Assembly: GCA_024752435.1 (NCBI GenBank)
Contig: CP103034.1
Coordinates: 124,001 to 188,000, forward strand
DNA length: 64,000 bases
Origin: Allantophomopsis cytisporea
Lineage: Eukaryota > Ascomycota > Leotiomycetes > Phacidiales > Phacidiaceae
Reading direction: 5' to 3'
Under the pieces are notes generated by a model, which searched no databases, was not told the origin of the DNA, and saw nothing but the letters and a program-made list of their open reading frames with translations. This document shows, one piece after another, positions 48,130-58,112 of this stretch; positions within the stretch are counted from its first letter, which is position 1; each line of letters starts with the position of its first letter. Made by a program: the position numbers and the translations under genes.

Positions 48130-50451
48130 ATGGCTTCTTCTATATCTCGAAGACCGATTTACTGGAATGAAAGGGCCAAATCATGGCGCGCTCCTGAAAT
48201 CATATCGGAGAATCTCGTCCATGAATTCCACAAAAAACTTCCAAACTATTCTCCCACCAGACTTATATCTTTGGAAAAGGTCGCAGACGAGATTGGTGTC
48301 AAAGCAGTTTATCTTAAGGATGAAGGTCGGCGATTAGGCTTACCATCATTCAAGATCCTGGGTGCGTCGTGGGGTTCCTTCAGAGCTCTCACTGAAAGAT
48401 TGCAGCTCCCTCTTGATTCTGATCTTGGTGAATTGAAAGTAGCCTTGTTGAAAGATCCTACAACACTTTTGGCAGCAACGGATGGAAACCATGGACGAGC
48501 AATCGCTCATATGGGAGGCATCCTGGGGATAGAGGTTCAGATATTTGTACCAAAAGGAATGCAGACTGCCACCATACAGAGTATCAAAGATGAAGGCGCC
48601 AAGGTGACTGAGGTCAATGGATCATACGATTTAGCTGTACAGGTCGCTTTTGATACGGCCGAGAAGCACCACGGAGTTTTAGTGCAGGATACAGCTTTCC
48701 CAAAGTACGAAGAGATACCTAGCGTAAGTATACACTTTACGCAATAGCTCCTTTTGCTAATGGTTCTCTTGAAGTGGATTGTCCAAGGCTACGGCACAAT
48801 GATGTTCGAAATAGATGAACAGCTTGGAGATCAGAGCGCAGATTTGGTAGTTGTGCCAGTTGGTGTTGGATCTTTCGCGCAAGCAGTTGTATCTCACTAT
48901 AAAGCCCCCAATCAACAATCAACGTTGCTCACAGTAGAACCCGACACTGCAGCATGTCTCTATAAGAACCTGACCAAGGGAGAATCCACCGCTATTGAAA
49001 CGACTCCTACAATTATGGCAGGCCTAGATTGCGGTACAGTCTCCTCTATTGCTTGGCCCGTGTTACAGGCTGGTGTCGATGCGAGCTTGACGGTCAGTGA
49101 CTATGAAGCCCACAAGGCCTGTGAATCTTTGCGTTCGATGGGCATACCTTCCGGACCTTGTGGATCATCTCCTTTGGCTGCTCTTCGTCGATTAAATAGC
49201 TCAGATAAGTTGGCTCTTGGGCTGGATCAGAATTCAGTCGTAGTACTTCTCTCTACAGAAGGTTCTAGAGAATATCAGAAGCCTAGAAAAGTTTCTTTTG
49301 ATGATGCAACTTCACTTGCTCAGACACTCGTGCAGATCAACTCTGCAAATCCTGCAATGGGGGGCGTTCCGGGTCCTGGCGAGATTGAGATTGCATGCTA
49401 TATTTCATCATGGCTTGAACACAGGGACATTGAGACTCACTGGCTTGAACCTACCCCTGGCAGACCGACCATTATCGGAGTAGCAAGAGGTACTGGAAAG
49501 GGAAAGAGTCTCATGCTCAACGGTCATATTGATACGGTGACTATAGCCGGCTATGATGGAGATCCACTTAGCGGTCAAATATCACACAATAAGCTGTATG
49601 GTCGGGGATCGGCAGACATGAAAGGAGGAATTGCAGCTATGCTTGTCGCTCTGGCTCAGGCGAAGCACGATCGTCTACAAGGCCATGTGATTTTTACTGG
49701 AGTCGCAGATGAAGAAAATAAAAGCATTGGTACCGAACAAGTGCTAGAAGCAGGTTGGCGAGCTGATGGTGCAATTGTGTGTGAGCCGACTCTCGGGGAC
49801 ATCGTGACTGCCCACAAAGGTTTCGTCTGGTTCGAGGTGACCATTCACGGGCTTGCAGCCCATGGTTCCCGTTTTGACCTTGGTGTTGATGCAATATCTC
49901 GAGCAGGCTATTTCTTGGTAGAGCTTGATAAGTATGCAGAGAGACTCAGGACAGGACCGAAACATCCTTCTCTTGGACCAGGAAGTGTCCATGCTTCGAT
50001 TGTGACTGGAGGAGAGGAATCAGCATCTTATCCAGCCAAATGCGTTATAATACTGGAGAGACGGACTGTAGCTGGCGAATCCCTTGAGCAAATTACTGAG
50101 GAAGTGGAAGATCTACTTAAGGCTGCTGCACATAATGTTCCAGATCTTGCTTATGATCTCTCGGTCACCTTCTCTCGCTCAGCTTTTGAGATCGCTCCGG
50201 ATTATCCCTTTGTTTGTTTGCTGGCTGACCAGATCAAGGCTGTTACTGGAAATGTAGCAAAGTTACGCACAGAAGCTTTCTGGACTGATTGTGCATTGCT
50301 AGCTGATAAGGGAATTCCTGTTGTTATGTATGGGGCAATTGGAGAAGGCTTGCATGCGAAAGAAGAATGGGTTGATCTCAATTCTGTCAATACTGTAGTT
50401 TCCACCTTGATTGGCGTCTCTCGAGCTTTTTGCGGACAGTCCGATAAGTAG
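48130..50451 (+). CDS. Fusion enzyme: PLP-dependent ammonia-lyase plus M20 (ArgE/DapE-like) deacylase
   Basis: The protein has 756 residues from exons 48130..48723 and 48775..50451, with a 51-nt intron. The ATG at 48130 has a good context (CTACCATGG). Residues 1-375 form a fold-type II PLP enzyme like diaminopropionate ammonia-lyase. PSFKILGAS carries the probable Schiff-base Lys75, ATDGNHGRA follows, and PVGVGSFAQAV is the phosphate-binding loop. From about residue 390 an M20 metallopeptidase begins: LNGHIDTV (about 446), YGRGSADMKGG, ADEEN (about 510), CEPT, lid GLAAHGS, and EGLHAKEEW near the end. The second exon runs unbroken through the junction, so one polypeptide carries both activities. 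A plausible job is deacylating an amino acid and then eliminating ammonia from it, or the reverse order (inference). The substrate is not known. Confidence 0.9.
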
Positions 50452-51424
50452 CGAATTGATTTTGCTGTACGATATCTACAATTCTTTGATCTACCTATAC
50501 TCTTGCATGAGGTGGACTATAAACACCAACATGGTATAAGTAGTAAGAATAGGAACACATCTTCCCCCAATCAGCTTAAGAATTCGATGTTTTCTTCGAA
50601 GATCATTGCCCCATTTACATTCCGATTCTGAGTAACTGTTGTTTACGCAATCTTTAAGTGATAATGGTCTCGAGTGTGCCCTCGTTTCTCAATATCTAAC
50701 TCAAATTGTGACTAATTTACTGATTGTGATCGCCGTACTTATCTCCAATAAGAGAGCAAGGAATACGTCCTTGTCGTCTTCAATGGCTCTCGGGTGAGAC
50801 CCCCCGAAATTCTCACAAAGCTCATGAGGACTTTATAGTATAAAGCTATCTTTACTATGCTCAAAGATGTGCTCTCCAGTCCGGAGGAGATGCCCAGTTT
50901 TGTTTTTTTCCTTCTATTTAGCTTTTCCTAAGAGCGCAACTGTAAATGTAACAGTGTTCAAATATCTGCCACAAAATATAGCACTGTTCTCTAAATGATG
51001 AAAGCATCATTCTTGAATTGGTTCACACACGCTATCATATGAATGTGATTGTCAAGTGTAACTCGGTCCTTCCCTCTATTCCCACGGACAGCAGTTTGAT
51101 ATCAATGGTATAGGTGATAATTCATCAATTGACAGATAAAGTTGAAGGTAGTATTTGGTACCGGCTAGACAGTACTGTGTATGTATTATATTAATGATCA
51201 TTGCAACCAGCTTTCTGTGTATTGATAATTGTCAAATAGTAGTAAAGGTGAAAGCAAAAATGCTATCGTGTAAGCATCGGCGTATTTGTTTGGTCTGTAT
51301 ATATGCTTGATCAATAATCTGGTTCTTGGTATGCAAGCAGCAGCTACATTAGCTATGTGTCTCTGCTACAGATAAACTTGATGGCTGGACCCCACCAATC
51401 AATTCTGGAGGCGAAGCCGAAACT

Positions 51425-51441
51425 AACGATGGTCCATCGTT
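51425..51441. repeat. Perfect inverted repeat, 8-bp arms, 1-nt centre
   Basis: AACGATGG-T-CCATCGTT in noncoding DNA. It could form a hairpin or be a protein-binding site; nothing nearby decides. Confidence 0.5.
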
Positions 51442-52449
51442 GACCGTGGATAATGGTAAATCGATCTCCGTAATTCGTGGGAATGACAACAAAACTTATT
51501 GGAGCGAGTCCGGTAGTGGTGGAATACGGACCTTTTATAGAAAATTTTCTGGGGGATAGACATTTGGATCTCCAGCTCTTTGTATTTATGATGTACTAAA
51601 TTGCGCCGTTCTTGCCGGGGACTCCAGTCTGTTTTTTACCTCGTTTGTTAAAGGTTAGTGGAAAGACTTTTACCGCGTGAGTGGAAAGTTTTTGAGTGGT
51701 CCAGCTCTCGCGAACTTTAATAATAAGCTGTGAGTCGTTCAGCGTGGCCTAGATAGTGGCCTTTGGGTCAAGAGCTTTACCAACAAGACTGCTAATGGAC
51801 TTGGAGAATGGTCATTAGATGTGAAGCAGATAGGCTACTACCCTTGTGGAGATTTTGGCTTGTGCAGTGCTAAACGCAGCCTTTGGTGTGTTTATAAAGA
51901 GAATTGATACCAAAGTGTTTATTTAGTTGGATAATCTGAGAGTCTAAGAATACATTCTTTCAAAAGTTGTGATAGCAACGCCATTGTCGACCGTAAATGA
52001 TAAGAATCTATTAGCAAAGGAATCAAGTACAACCCTCAATTCGAATAGAGGCATTGTCGTTACATATGAATAAGTCATGAGTATCAGAGTTTGCAATCCT
52101 TTGTTTGATCAATTGAAGGAAGTAAGCTCTCCAAGTAGTTATGGATGTTGTTTATAGATATAGTGTGGGTGCCTAGTTTACATCTCCCAAATGAGAACTG
52201 TTCACTTCAATATAAACATCTACTAAGCTCCCTTGCACCATCCACCACTTATTTATACAGGTTAGAACATCTAATAAAACAATGGACAAAACAGAACATT
52301 GCTAGCATGATGAATGCCTCTCTCGAGTAGCCATATAATAGATTCTGCCTCGTGTATAAATTTCAAACTCGTTTCTTTCATTATTACTGACTGAAGAGTA
52401 CGAAGGGACTAAAATTCTTCGAGTCGACTTAAGAGGAGAAAGAACATAA

Positions 52450-52524
52450 AAATTAAGAGCATTCCTTGGCTTTCTTAGATTAAGTAGATGGTTTCCTAGT
52501 TTCGATATATTCAGTTCTACAGAT
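52450..52524 (+). mobile_element. Possible degenerate Ty3/Gypsy-like pol remnant
   Basis: A 24-codon stretch reads KLRAFLGFLRLSRWFPSF and so on before a stop. Its start resembles the RT/RNase H connection of Gypsy-type pol (the LxxFLGF...F motif). Surrounding DNA is AT/TpA-rich with stops in every frame, as expected after RIP. There are no LTRs, so the call is weak. Confidence 0.25.
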
Positions 52525-53480
52525 TAATAAACATACATAACTGCCTTTTCTGCATATCAGAATTCTATGAAACGGTATTATATATATTAAAAGTATAACT
52601 CTATAGATACAATCTATTTTAAGAATCTCTTAACAAATTTTACAATTGAAATGCTTACTTGAACTCCTTAGGGCTTGTGAATAAATATATAAGCTTACCT
52701 GATGAAGTCATTATTCCGTTAGGCAAAGGAACTATATAGTTGATTTTTCCTCTTTGGAACTGCCTACAGAGTAGCACTTAAGGCCGCTTTTTTAGTGTTA
52801 GTAATAACTAGTTATATTTAGGCATCGCAATATTTGGGGATTGATTGATTCGTGTAGTTAAGTCGTAAGTCTTCTTATGGAATCGATTGTCTATGGGGAG
52901 AAGGTCTTTGATCTATACTAAATTTAATCCGTTCTTGAAGGCGGCATCTGCCTCGATGAGCTTGAATTTTTAGTACACTCCTACGATGAGATTCGGAAAT
53001 ACAATGTATCGAGAGCTAGAAACTGGGTGTTAGCATCCGAGCTATACCATAAGACGTGATAAGATAGTATTGTTTATTCGACTTAGAACATATCTAAAGA
53101 CAAAGATATATGAAACAGTGCCATTTACATATAAGTTCAACGGCGATGTTATATAATGAAAAGCTTGATACCTATGCTAGTTGGTACGTTATACTAAGCT
53201 GGGATGTGAAAATCGATGATAGAGGGCGATTTGTGGTTTCAAGGGACAGATGGTAGCGGAGCCCAACGGGAGAATATTGTAACAAGCCTGAAAAGAACAG
53301 CTGGTGTCGGTACCGCAATATCATAGGTCTTCAGAACATCGTGCAAGAAAACTATTCGCTAATTTTTGAGCCATAATCTAGAGATTCCTACCAAGGAGAA
53401 ACTGTAAATTCAACATATAGAAGATGACATGACAAATTTTACGAAGTCAATTCAGTTGTGAGCCATGTTTGGTAGAATCT

Positions 53481-54269
53481 CTATGCAGATCCCTCTTCCT
53501 CCCCTTTAATCTGTGTGAAAATCTCGAAAAAGGTCGCCGAATCCCCAGCTCCATCAACCTGGTGTTTCCCCTCCTGCAAGATGAAACGTGGAACACCACT
53601 TCCCTCAATTGCTTTCCCTTCTAGAATCTCTTCGTCCACGATCCTCTCGACCTCCTCATCCTCAAGCCTTTTCCTCACTTGCTCTTCGCTGAGGCCTGCA
53701 TTAAGACCCGCAGTGACCAACATCTCGATATCAGTAATATCACCCTCTTTTTCAAAGTGTAGTCTGAAAACCTCCTCGGCGACTGTGCTTTGCATCTGGA
53801 GACTATTCATCTTCGCTACCTGGAGTAGGCGATGTGAGAGTCTGGAACTTCCGGTTTTACCACCGAACTTGAACATGATTCCTTCACCTGCGCCGACACT
53901 TTGAAGGTGTAGCTGTATACGCTCTACGCGTTCAGGGTCCATACGGCTGAGCATTTTATCTGCAATCATAAGTGAACTTTAAGGTCAGACTAGGTGAAGA
54001 ATATCACCTTGAATTAGGATTCCGCCTTTTGGTGCTGACGAGTCAAGATAATATGGCTTCCAAGTTATATTGAAGGTGTCATTGCGGCCTTCAAGATATG
54101 TTTTCTGGTAGATCGCAATCGCCTTTTGTAGGCGACGAAACCCAATATAGCACTAATATAAAAAGATACAAATGTCAGCCAGATTCAGAGGTTTGAAGTT
54201 CTTGGGGACTTTCAATAATACCCAGGGGCAGACAGTGTCTGAGAGAATATCTATTGTAAATACAGTCAT
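53481..54269 (-). CDS. FrnE-like DSBA family oxidoreductase
   Basis: The protein has 223 residues from three exons: 54269..54222, 54152..54008 and 53959..53481. The introns are 69 and 48 nt. The first exon boundary splits the redox motif: CPW|C gives C14-P-W-C17. The thioredoxin-fold start TIDILSDTVCPWCYIGFRRL is diagnostic of the FrnE/DSBA group. Also present are WKPYYLD, the helical insert with HRLLQVAK, and the cis-Pro region GSGVPRFILQ. Related proteins occur both as general thiol oxidoreductases or 2-hydroxychromene-2-carboxylate isomerase-like enzymes and in secondary-metabolite clusters. No signal peptide is present, so it is cytosolic. It lies 2.3 kb from the DUF3328 locus; membership in that locus is only a possibility. 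Confidence 0.9.
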
Positions 54270-56079
54270 GTCTGGTGGGATTGTTTGCAGGTGACAATAG
54301 AATGGAAAGGCAGGATGAAAGCTCAAAGTAGGTAAATAGACCCCCGGAGTTATTACCAATGCTGTCGGATATTTCTGTTGCCTAAAAGGTCGTGAGAGCA
54401 ATCAGATTTACATAAGCTGGCGTTGACGGAGGTTAGATACGTGAGGTAGTCTTATCCTGTGCTCTGCCTGAGTGGTAAGACACTTTAGCCGCCAGCTAAC
54501 TAGGTCTACGAAAAGAATAAAAGGTTTCGCCCCCCCCTGAATGTTTGGGAGTATGGACGGGCAGAATGGCCGACCTTATTTCAGTGCCAAGCAAACACCC
54601 CTTTGATAGGCTCGGCGCCAGTTACTCCTCACGTGCTCTGGCGTTAGATATATGCAATGTGAATCGTTGCAGCCTACTGAAGCCGGACCATTAGATGGTC
54701 CGAGACGGGTATATCTTCGGGCCTCTGGGCTTGGTGCTGATGGGCTATCAAAAGGAGTAAGGCTATTTTATATCGTCCTCCGAGATGGCCATAGTTTAAT
54801 GGTTTAATGTGCCTACCTTTTGCTGATGCCTCTTAAGCCGGTATGTAAGGAACACTATGTCCGCTGGTCACGAGATCACGGACAGCGATTTATCAAAGTA
54901 CTGTATACCACGTTCCAATAGTGCTGAGCCCGTTTGATCAGTATAGCCCGTCTAAATTCAACTGAAGTCCCGATGGATTTAGCACTGCATGTTTGGATAG
55001 AGTCTGTAGATTACTGGCCGATTTCTACCCTTGTCCTAAGGATATTTCGTGGTAAGCACAAGCTAGCAGCCGTCGTCCATCGATATCTTTTCAGAATTAT
55101 AGGCTTTAGTTTCCATCTATACTCTCCTTATTACTGTTCGTTGACAATATTCGACAAGTAGTACTAAATATTTGATATGCATCTGTCCTGGCCTCTTTTC
55201 TTGGATTAATTGGTAAGACTAAGGAAACATGCTATACTAGACTCGGATATTCAGATTATATTATAGTCCTGGTTACTACAAGATCAAAAGTTAATGTTCT
55301 CTGTTATGAAAAGAAGCAATGCTGATGTATACTCAAAGGAGCTTAAATTTTCCTATTTAAGGAACAACTCCTTTCGATAGTTATTGACATAAGTAGACTT
55401 ACTTGCCTATTGCTAAGTCTTTGTGGGAAATCTTTCAACGCTTGACGTAGAACATGTTACTTTAGAAGTAACCTATGAAAAATATAATGATTATTCTGGA
55501 GTTTTTCTTCTCAGCCTTTTCGCTGTGTATATTGCTCAAGGGACACTGAGATCAACATTAGGTTTATACAACTGAAGGATACAAACTGTACTGTAACGTA
55601 TGTCCAAGATTTCTACAAAGACATAAAATTGTTAATTGAAAGTGGCATAATCTATAAGCAATTTACATTTTTATGGCATGTTGGTCGCCACTACGACCTT
55701 TACCTCGGCGACTGGGACAACCATCATTCGTTTTTCTCTGACAGATTATAAAGAACACTAGCGTGCGAATCGTCAAATATCTAGTTCTATCAGGCCTTGT
55801 GAGTCTATCTCATTGTCACCTCTTGATGTCGCGCTGACGCTGGCGAGATATTCCTTTATACTATAAATTTAACACTGCTAACCAAAATATTGAATGAAGA
55901 TCCACCCAAAAGGAGTCGAAGTAGGTTACGTGTGATTATATATACTAAGATTACCAACTGACAGAATTCCATCGAATGAATTATTGCTCCTAAGGGAAAA
56001 GATGGCCTAATCTCATTAAACTTGAGATAACTCCAAGTTGTGGGGTTCATCTCCAATATCAACACAGGCTATGCTGGAG
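54270..56079. other. Intergenic, relic-like, no intact gene
   Basis: Upstream of the FrnE-like gene. A hairpin-type inverted repeat lies at 54684-54702. Two fragments with tRNA A-box resemblance (about 54461 and 54788) lack a B-box. The rest becomes AT-rich and stop-rich. Confidence 0.45.
54684..54702. promoter_or_regulatory. Inverted repeat CGGACCAT-TAG-ATGGTCCG
   Basis: Perfect 8-bp arms with a 3-nt centre, 415 bp upstream of the FrnE-like ATG. The arms contain CGG/CCG half-sites, and GGTCCG recurs in the two divergent promoters of the DUF3328 locus. A regulator site is an inference. Confidence 0.35.
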
Positions 56080-56365
56080 TTTAAGACATAGTGGGTTCCG
56101 TCACAGTGAAGCATATCTTGTAACTTCAGATAGATGAGAAAGGTAATTGTTGCTATCAGAAGGTGACGTTGGTAACATGCCAAATACTCAGCATCGTCAT
56201 ATACTAAATGAGTGAATACGCACAATCGTCAGCGTTCTTGCTAATCAAGATATCGTAAATTTCATTTGGGTTTTCAGCAAGTGTGTAGGTGATTACTCGG
56301 TCAAAGGCCGTACTTATGCGATTTTTAACAGGGACCACTCTCAAGAAAGCGCAGCCCATTTCGCA
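56080..56365 (-). pseudogene. Decayed fragment of a paralogue of the 24-25 kb secreted protein
   Basis: Minus-strand translation around 56200-56310 gives RVITYTLAENPNEIYDIL then SKNADDCAYSLI. This aligns residue for residue with KVTFTLADNPDEFYAILGSK and GAGCAYLLI of the gene at 24062-25172. An in-frame TAG at 56204-56206 sits where that gene has Gln. After a frameshift the match resumes with YLKLQ near 56120. Only about the last third of the gene is recognisable; no 5' part is seen. The nucleotide match is also visible, for example GCACAA...GCGTTCTTGCTA...TCAGCAAGTGT in the plus-strand text of both copies. Confidence 0.75.
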
Positions 56366-56554
56366 TTTCTTGTATTTCTAGGAGCAGCGGTGCTTATTCA
56401 CATGTCTTAGATGGTTAAGGCCTTTGAATTGTATTATGTGACAATCATTACCCAAAAACTAAGATACGGATTGGATGGCTTTGTTTTCACCGAAACACCA
56501 GCAGACCGACGAACCTCCACATAAAACCTTTCGAAGCAACATTATGCCAGATTA

Positions 56555-57226
56555 CTAACAGGTAGGCCACTTCATGATGATCATCGTATTTAGTGCATGG
56601 CCATCGATATCTTTTCTCAAGAGAGTGTTCTGACAATGCTTGGTATGATGTAAATTGGAAATGTATCCATCAACAGGACGACCGGCCAGTATGGCTGCAT
56701 GCATTTTCCGCCACATGAAGGTACAATGTACCAGATGATAGTCCCACTCCACGAAGAGTGATTCATATTTACCCTCTCGAACAACATCCTCAGGTACCTC
56801 GATAGTTTTATTATCATCAAGGTACCAGTGCCACGGACCGAGTTCGTGCTCTAAAAACTCGGTCATAAGCTCTGCGTCAAAACATTCCGTCGGCAGCCAT
56901 GAAAAGGACATCATATCAAAGTGGCATCCAGATTCCTGGGCAGACGTGATGTTATCGCCACAGGATGACATTGATGGTGATTTGGCGTTGTGTATTGAAG
57001 ATATGCTGGTGTTGATCGGGGTTTTGGCAATGATCCAGGTGAGAATGGCAGTTATTCCAATAAGTAGTAGCAGAGATAGCACATAAAAGATGTAGAGCTT
57101 TTTGCCTGTGAAAAACTTCATTTTATTCGAAGGGAGCTCGTTCCCAAACTCGTCTGATTCGCGGCGTAGTACCTCATATTTCGAGTTACCTGTGTTGAGC
57201 ATGTTTCTTGCCTCCAAATTAGCCAT
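56555..57226 (-). CDS. DUF3328 (UstYa-family) protein 1
   Basis: This is a single-exon gene of 223 residues. The N-terminus is cytosolic, followed by one transmembrane helix (about 46-66, YVLSLLLLIGITAILTWII). The luminal part starts at CGDN, with SGCHFDMMSFSWLPTEC and GPWHWYLDDNKT. The two DUF3328 HxxHC motifs are HLVHC (164-168) and HTKHC (194-198). UstYa-type proteins carry out oxidative cyclisation, halogenation or related modification of fungal RiPP cores. The pairing of motifs matches the family, but this WLPxxC-containing subgroup also occurs outside RiPP clusters. It stops at MKWPTC, 14 residues shorter than its partner at 63 kb. It is divergent from a Zn2Cys6 regulator with 886 bp between them. 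Confidence 0.88.
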   Translation of the reverse strand: MANLEARNMLNTGNSKYEVLRRESDEFGNELPSNKMKFFTGKKLYIFYVLSLLLLIGITAILTWIIAKTPINTSISSIHNAKSPSMSSCGDNITSAQESGCHFDMMSFSWLPTECFDAELMTEFLEHELGPWHWYLDDNKTIEVPEDVVREGKYESLFVEWDYHLVHCTFMWRKMHAAILAGRPVDGYISNLHHTKHCQNTLLRKDIDGHALNTMIIMKWPTC

Positions 57227-58112
57227 AATGACCTCTAGTCTGAGCGAATATTATCTTACTCCCGTGGTACAAATGTTGATATATAAATGCAATATCTTTG
57301 CCTAAATCGTGATCGCCTCTATAAAGACGTCAAATGGATTGTTGTGTCGAAAACAATTAAGTTGAAGATGGTAAGAGTCAAGGGATATTGAGCAAGATGT
57401 CCATAATAAGAGATTCTTCAAGACGTCGAGTTCGATATAAGCGGATCTTACAGCTACACTGCGCTTCTACACGTGCGGAGAAAGACAGTGTAACCCCCTA
57501 TCACTACTCTTATCGTTAATGGTCTCGGAGTGGATACGGACGACGTTTGTTCACATAGCTTATTTTCCCATTTCAATCTCAATGAAGATCATATCAAAGG
57601 GTTTTATTGGATAGGATGACGAAATTGTGAAGATTATAATTAAGCTTTTGGGTTATCCGTCATAAAGCTTGTACAGGCTGTTAGGCCCACTATAATAAAG
57701 CTTATATATACAAGCTATCGGTCCGACCGTCAGAAACCGTTCTAACACTTCGCTTCGGGGTAAAATAGGCTTTTCAGCGTGAGCATCTCAATTTCCGGTT
57801 AATTTATCGGGGAATATAGAAGCTTCTGTCAAGTGAATAGAGTTGTACGAGAACTGAAAAGTGAAACAGGCCCCGGCCAGATCTTCGGGATCAGGATGGG
57901 GCAGTGCAGAGAGAAAGAAGGTTTTGCAGACAAATTCAATGAGCCAGAAGAAATCACAGTCTACGCCTTTTTCGGATTACACTGGCTAGGGCCTGAGGTA
58001 AAGAATGCTGTACTAAGAGACGAGGGCATCTTATATTCCAAGATTATAAATTGATGAATTACATGCTATCAAGTATTCATCAACTCCAAAGAAGCGGATA
58101 GTTTGATCTATC
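57227..58112. promoter_or_regulatory. Divergent promoter, DUF3328-1 / Zn2Cys6 regulator
   Basis: 886 bp between divergent starts. It contains the CGG-type inverted repeat at 57719-57729, and octamers GTCTCGGA (57522) and TCGGTCCG (57718), both of which recur in the 62-63 kb promoter. A 73-residue frame at 57833 has no recognisable features. Confidence 0.5.
57719..57729. promoter_or_regulatory. CGG-N5-CCG inverted repeat (CGGTCCGACCG)
   Basis: A perfect 11-bp inverted repeat of CGGTC around one central base. Facing CGG triplets are the classic site for dimeric Zn2Cys6 proteins, and such a gene begins 384 bp downstream, so autoregulation and control of DUF3328-1 is a natural hypothesis. Confidence 0.45.

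Larger units (their letters stand above)
50452..53480. other. 3-kb gene-free AT-rich region with relics
   Basis: No intact gene is seen. From about 52000 to 53100 TpA-rich, CpG-poor DNA contains a short remnant that reads like retroelement pol. A perfect inverted repeat lies at 51425-51441. Confidence 0.5.

Noticed and set aside
54461..54535. tRNA-like fragment (GCCTGAGTGGTAAGAC resembles an A-box)
   Set aside because: No matching B-box and no cloverleaf could be drawn; at most a tRNA-derived relic.
54784..54825. Second tRNA-like fragment (TAGTTTAATGGTTTAA)
   Set aside because: A-box resemblance only; no B-box or acceptor stem pairing.
57833..58054. 73-residue frame upstream of the regulator
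   Set aside because: It lies inside the divergent promoter, has no signal peptide or motif, and is too short to support.
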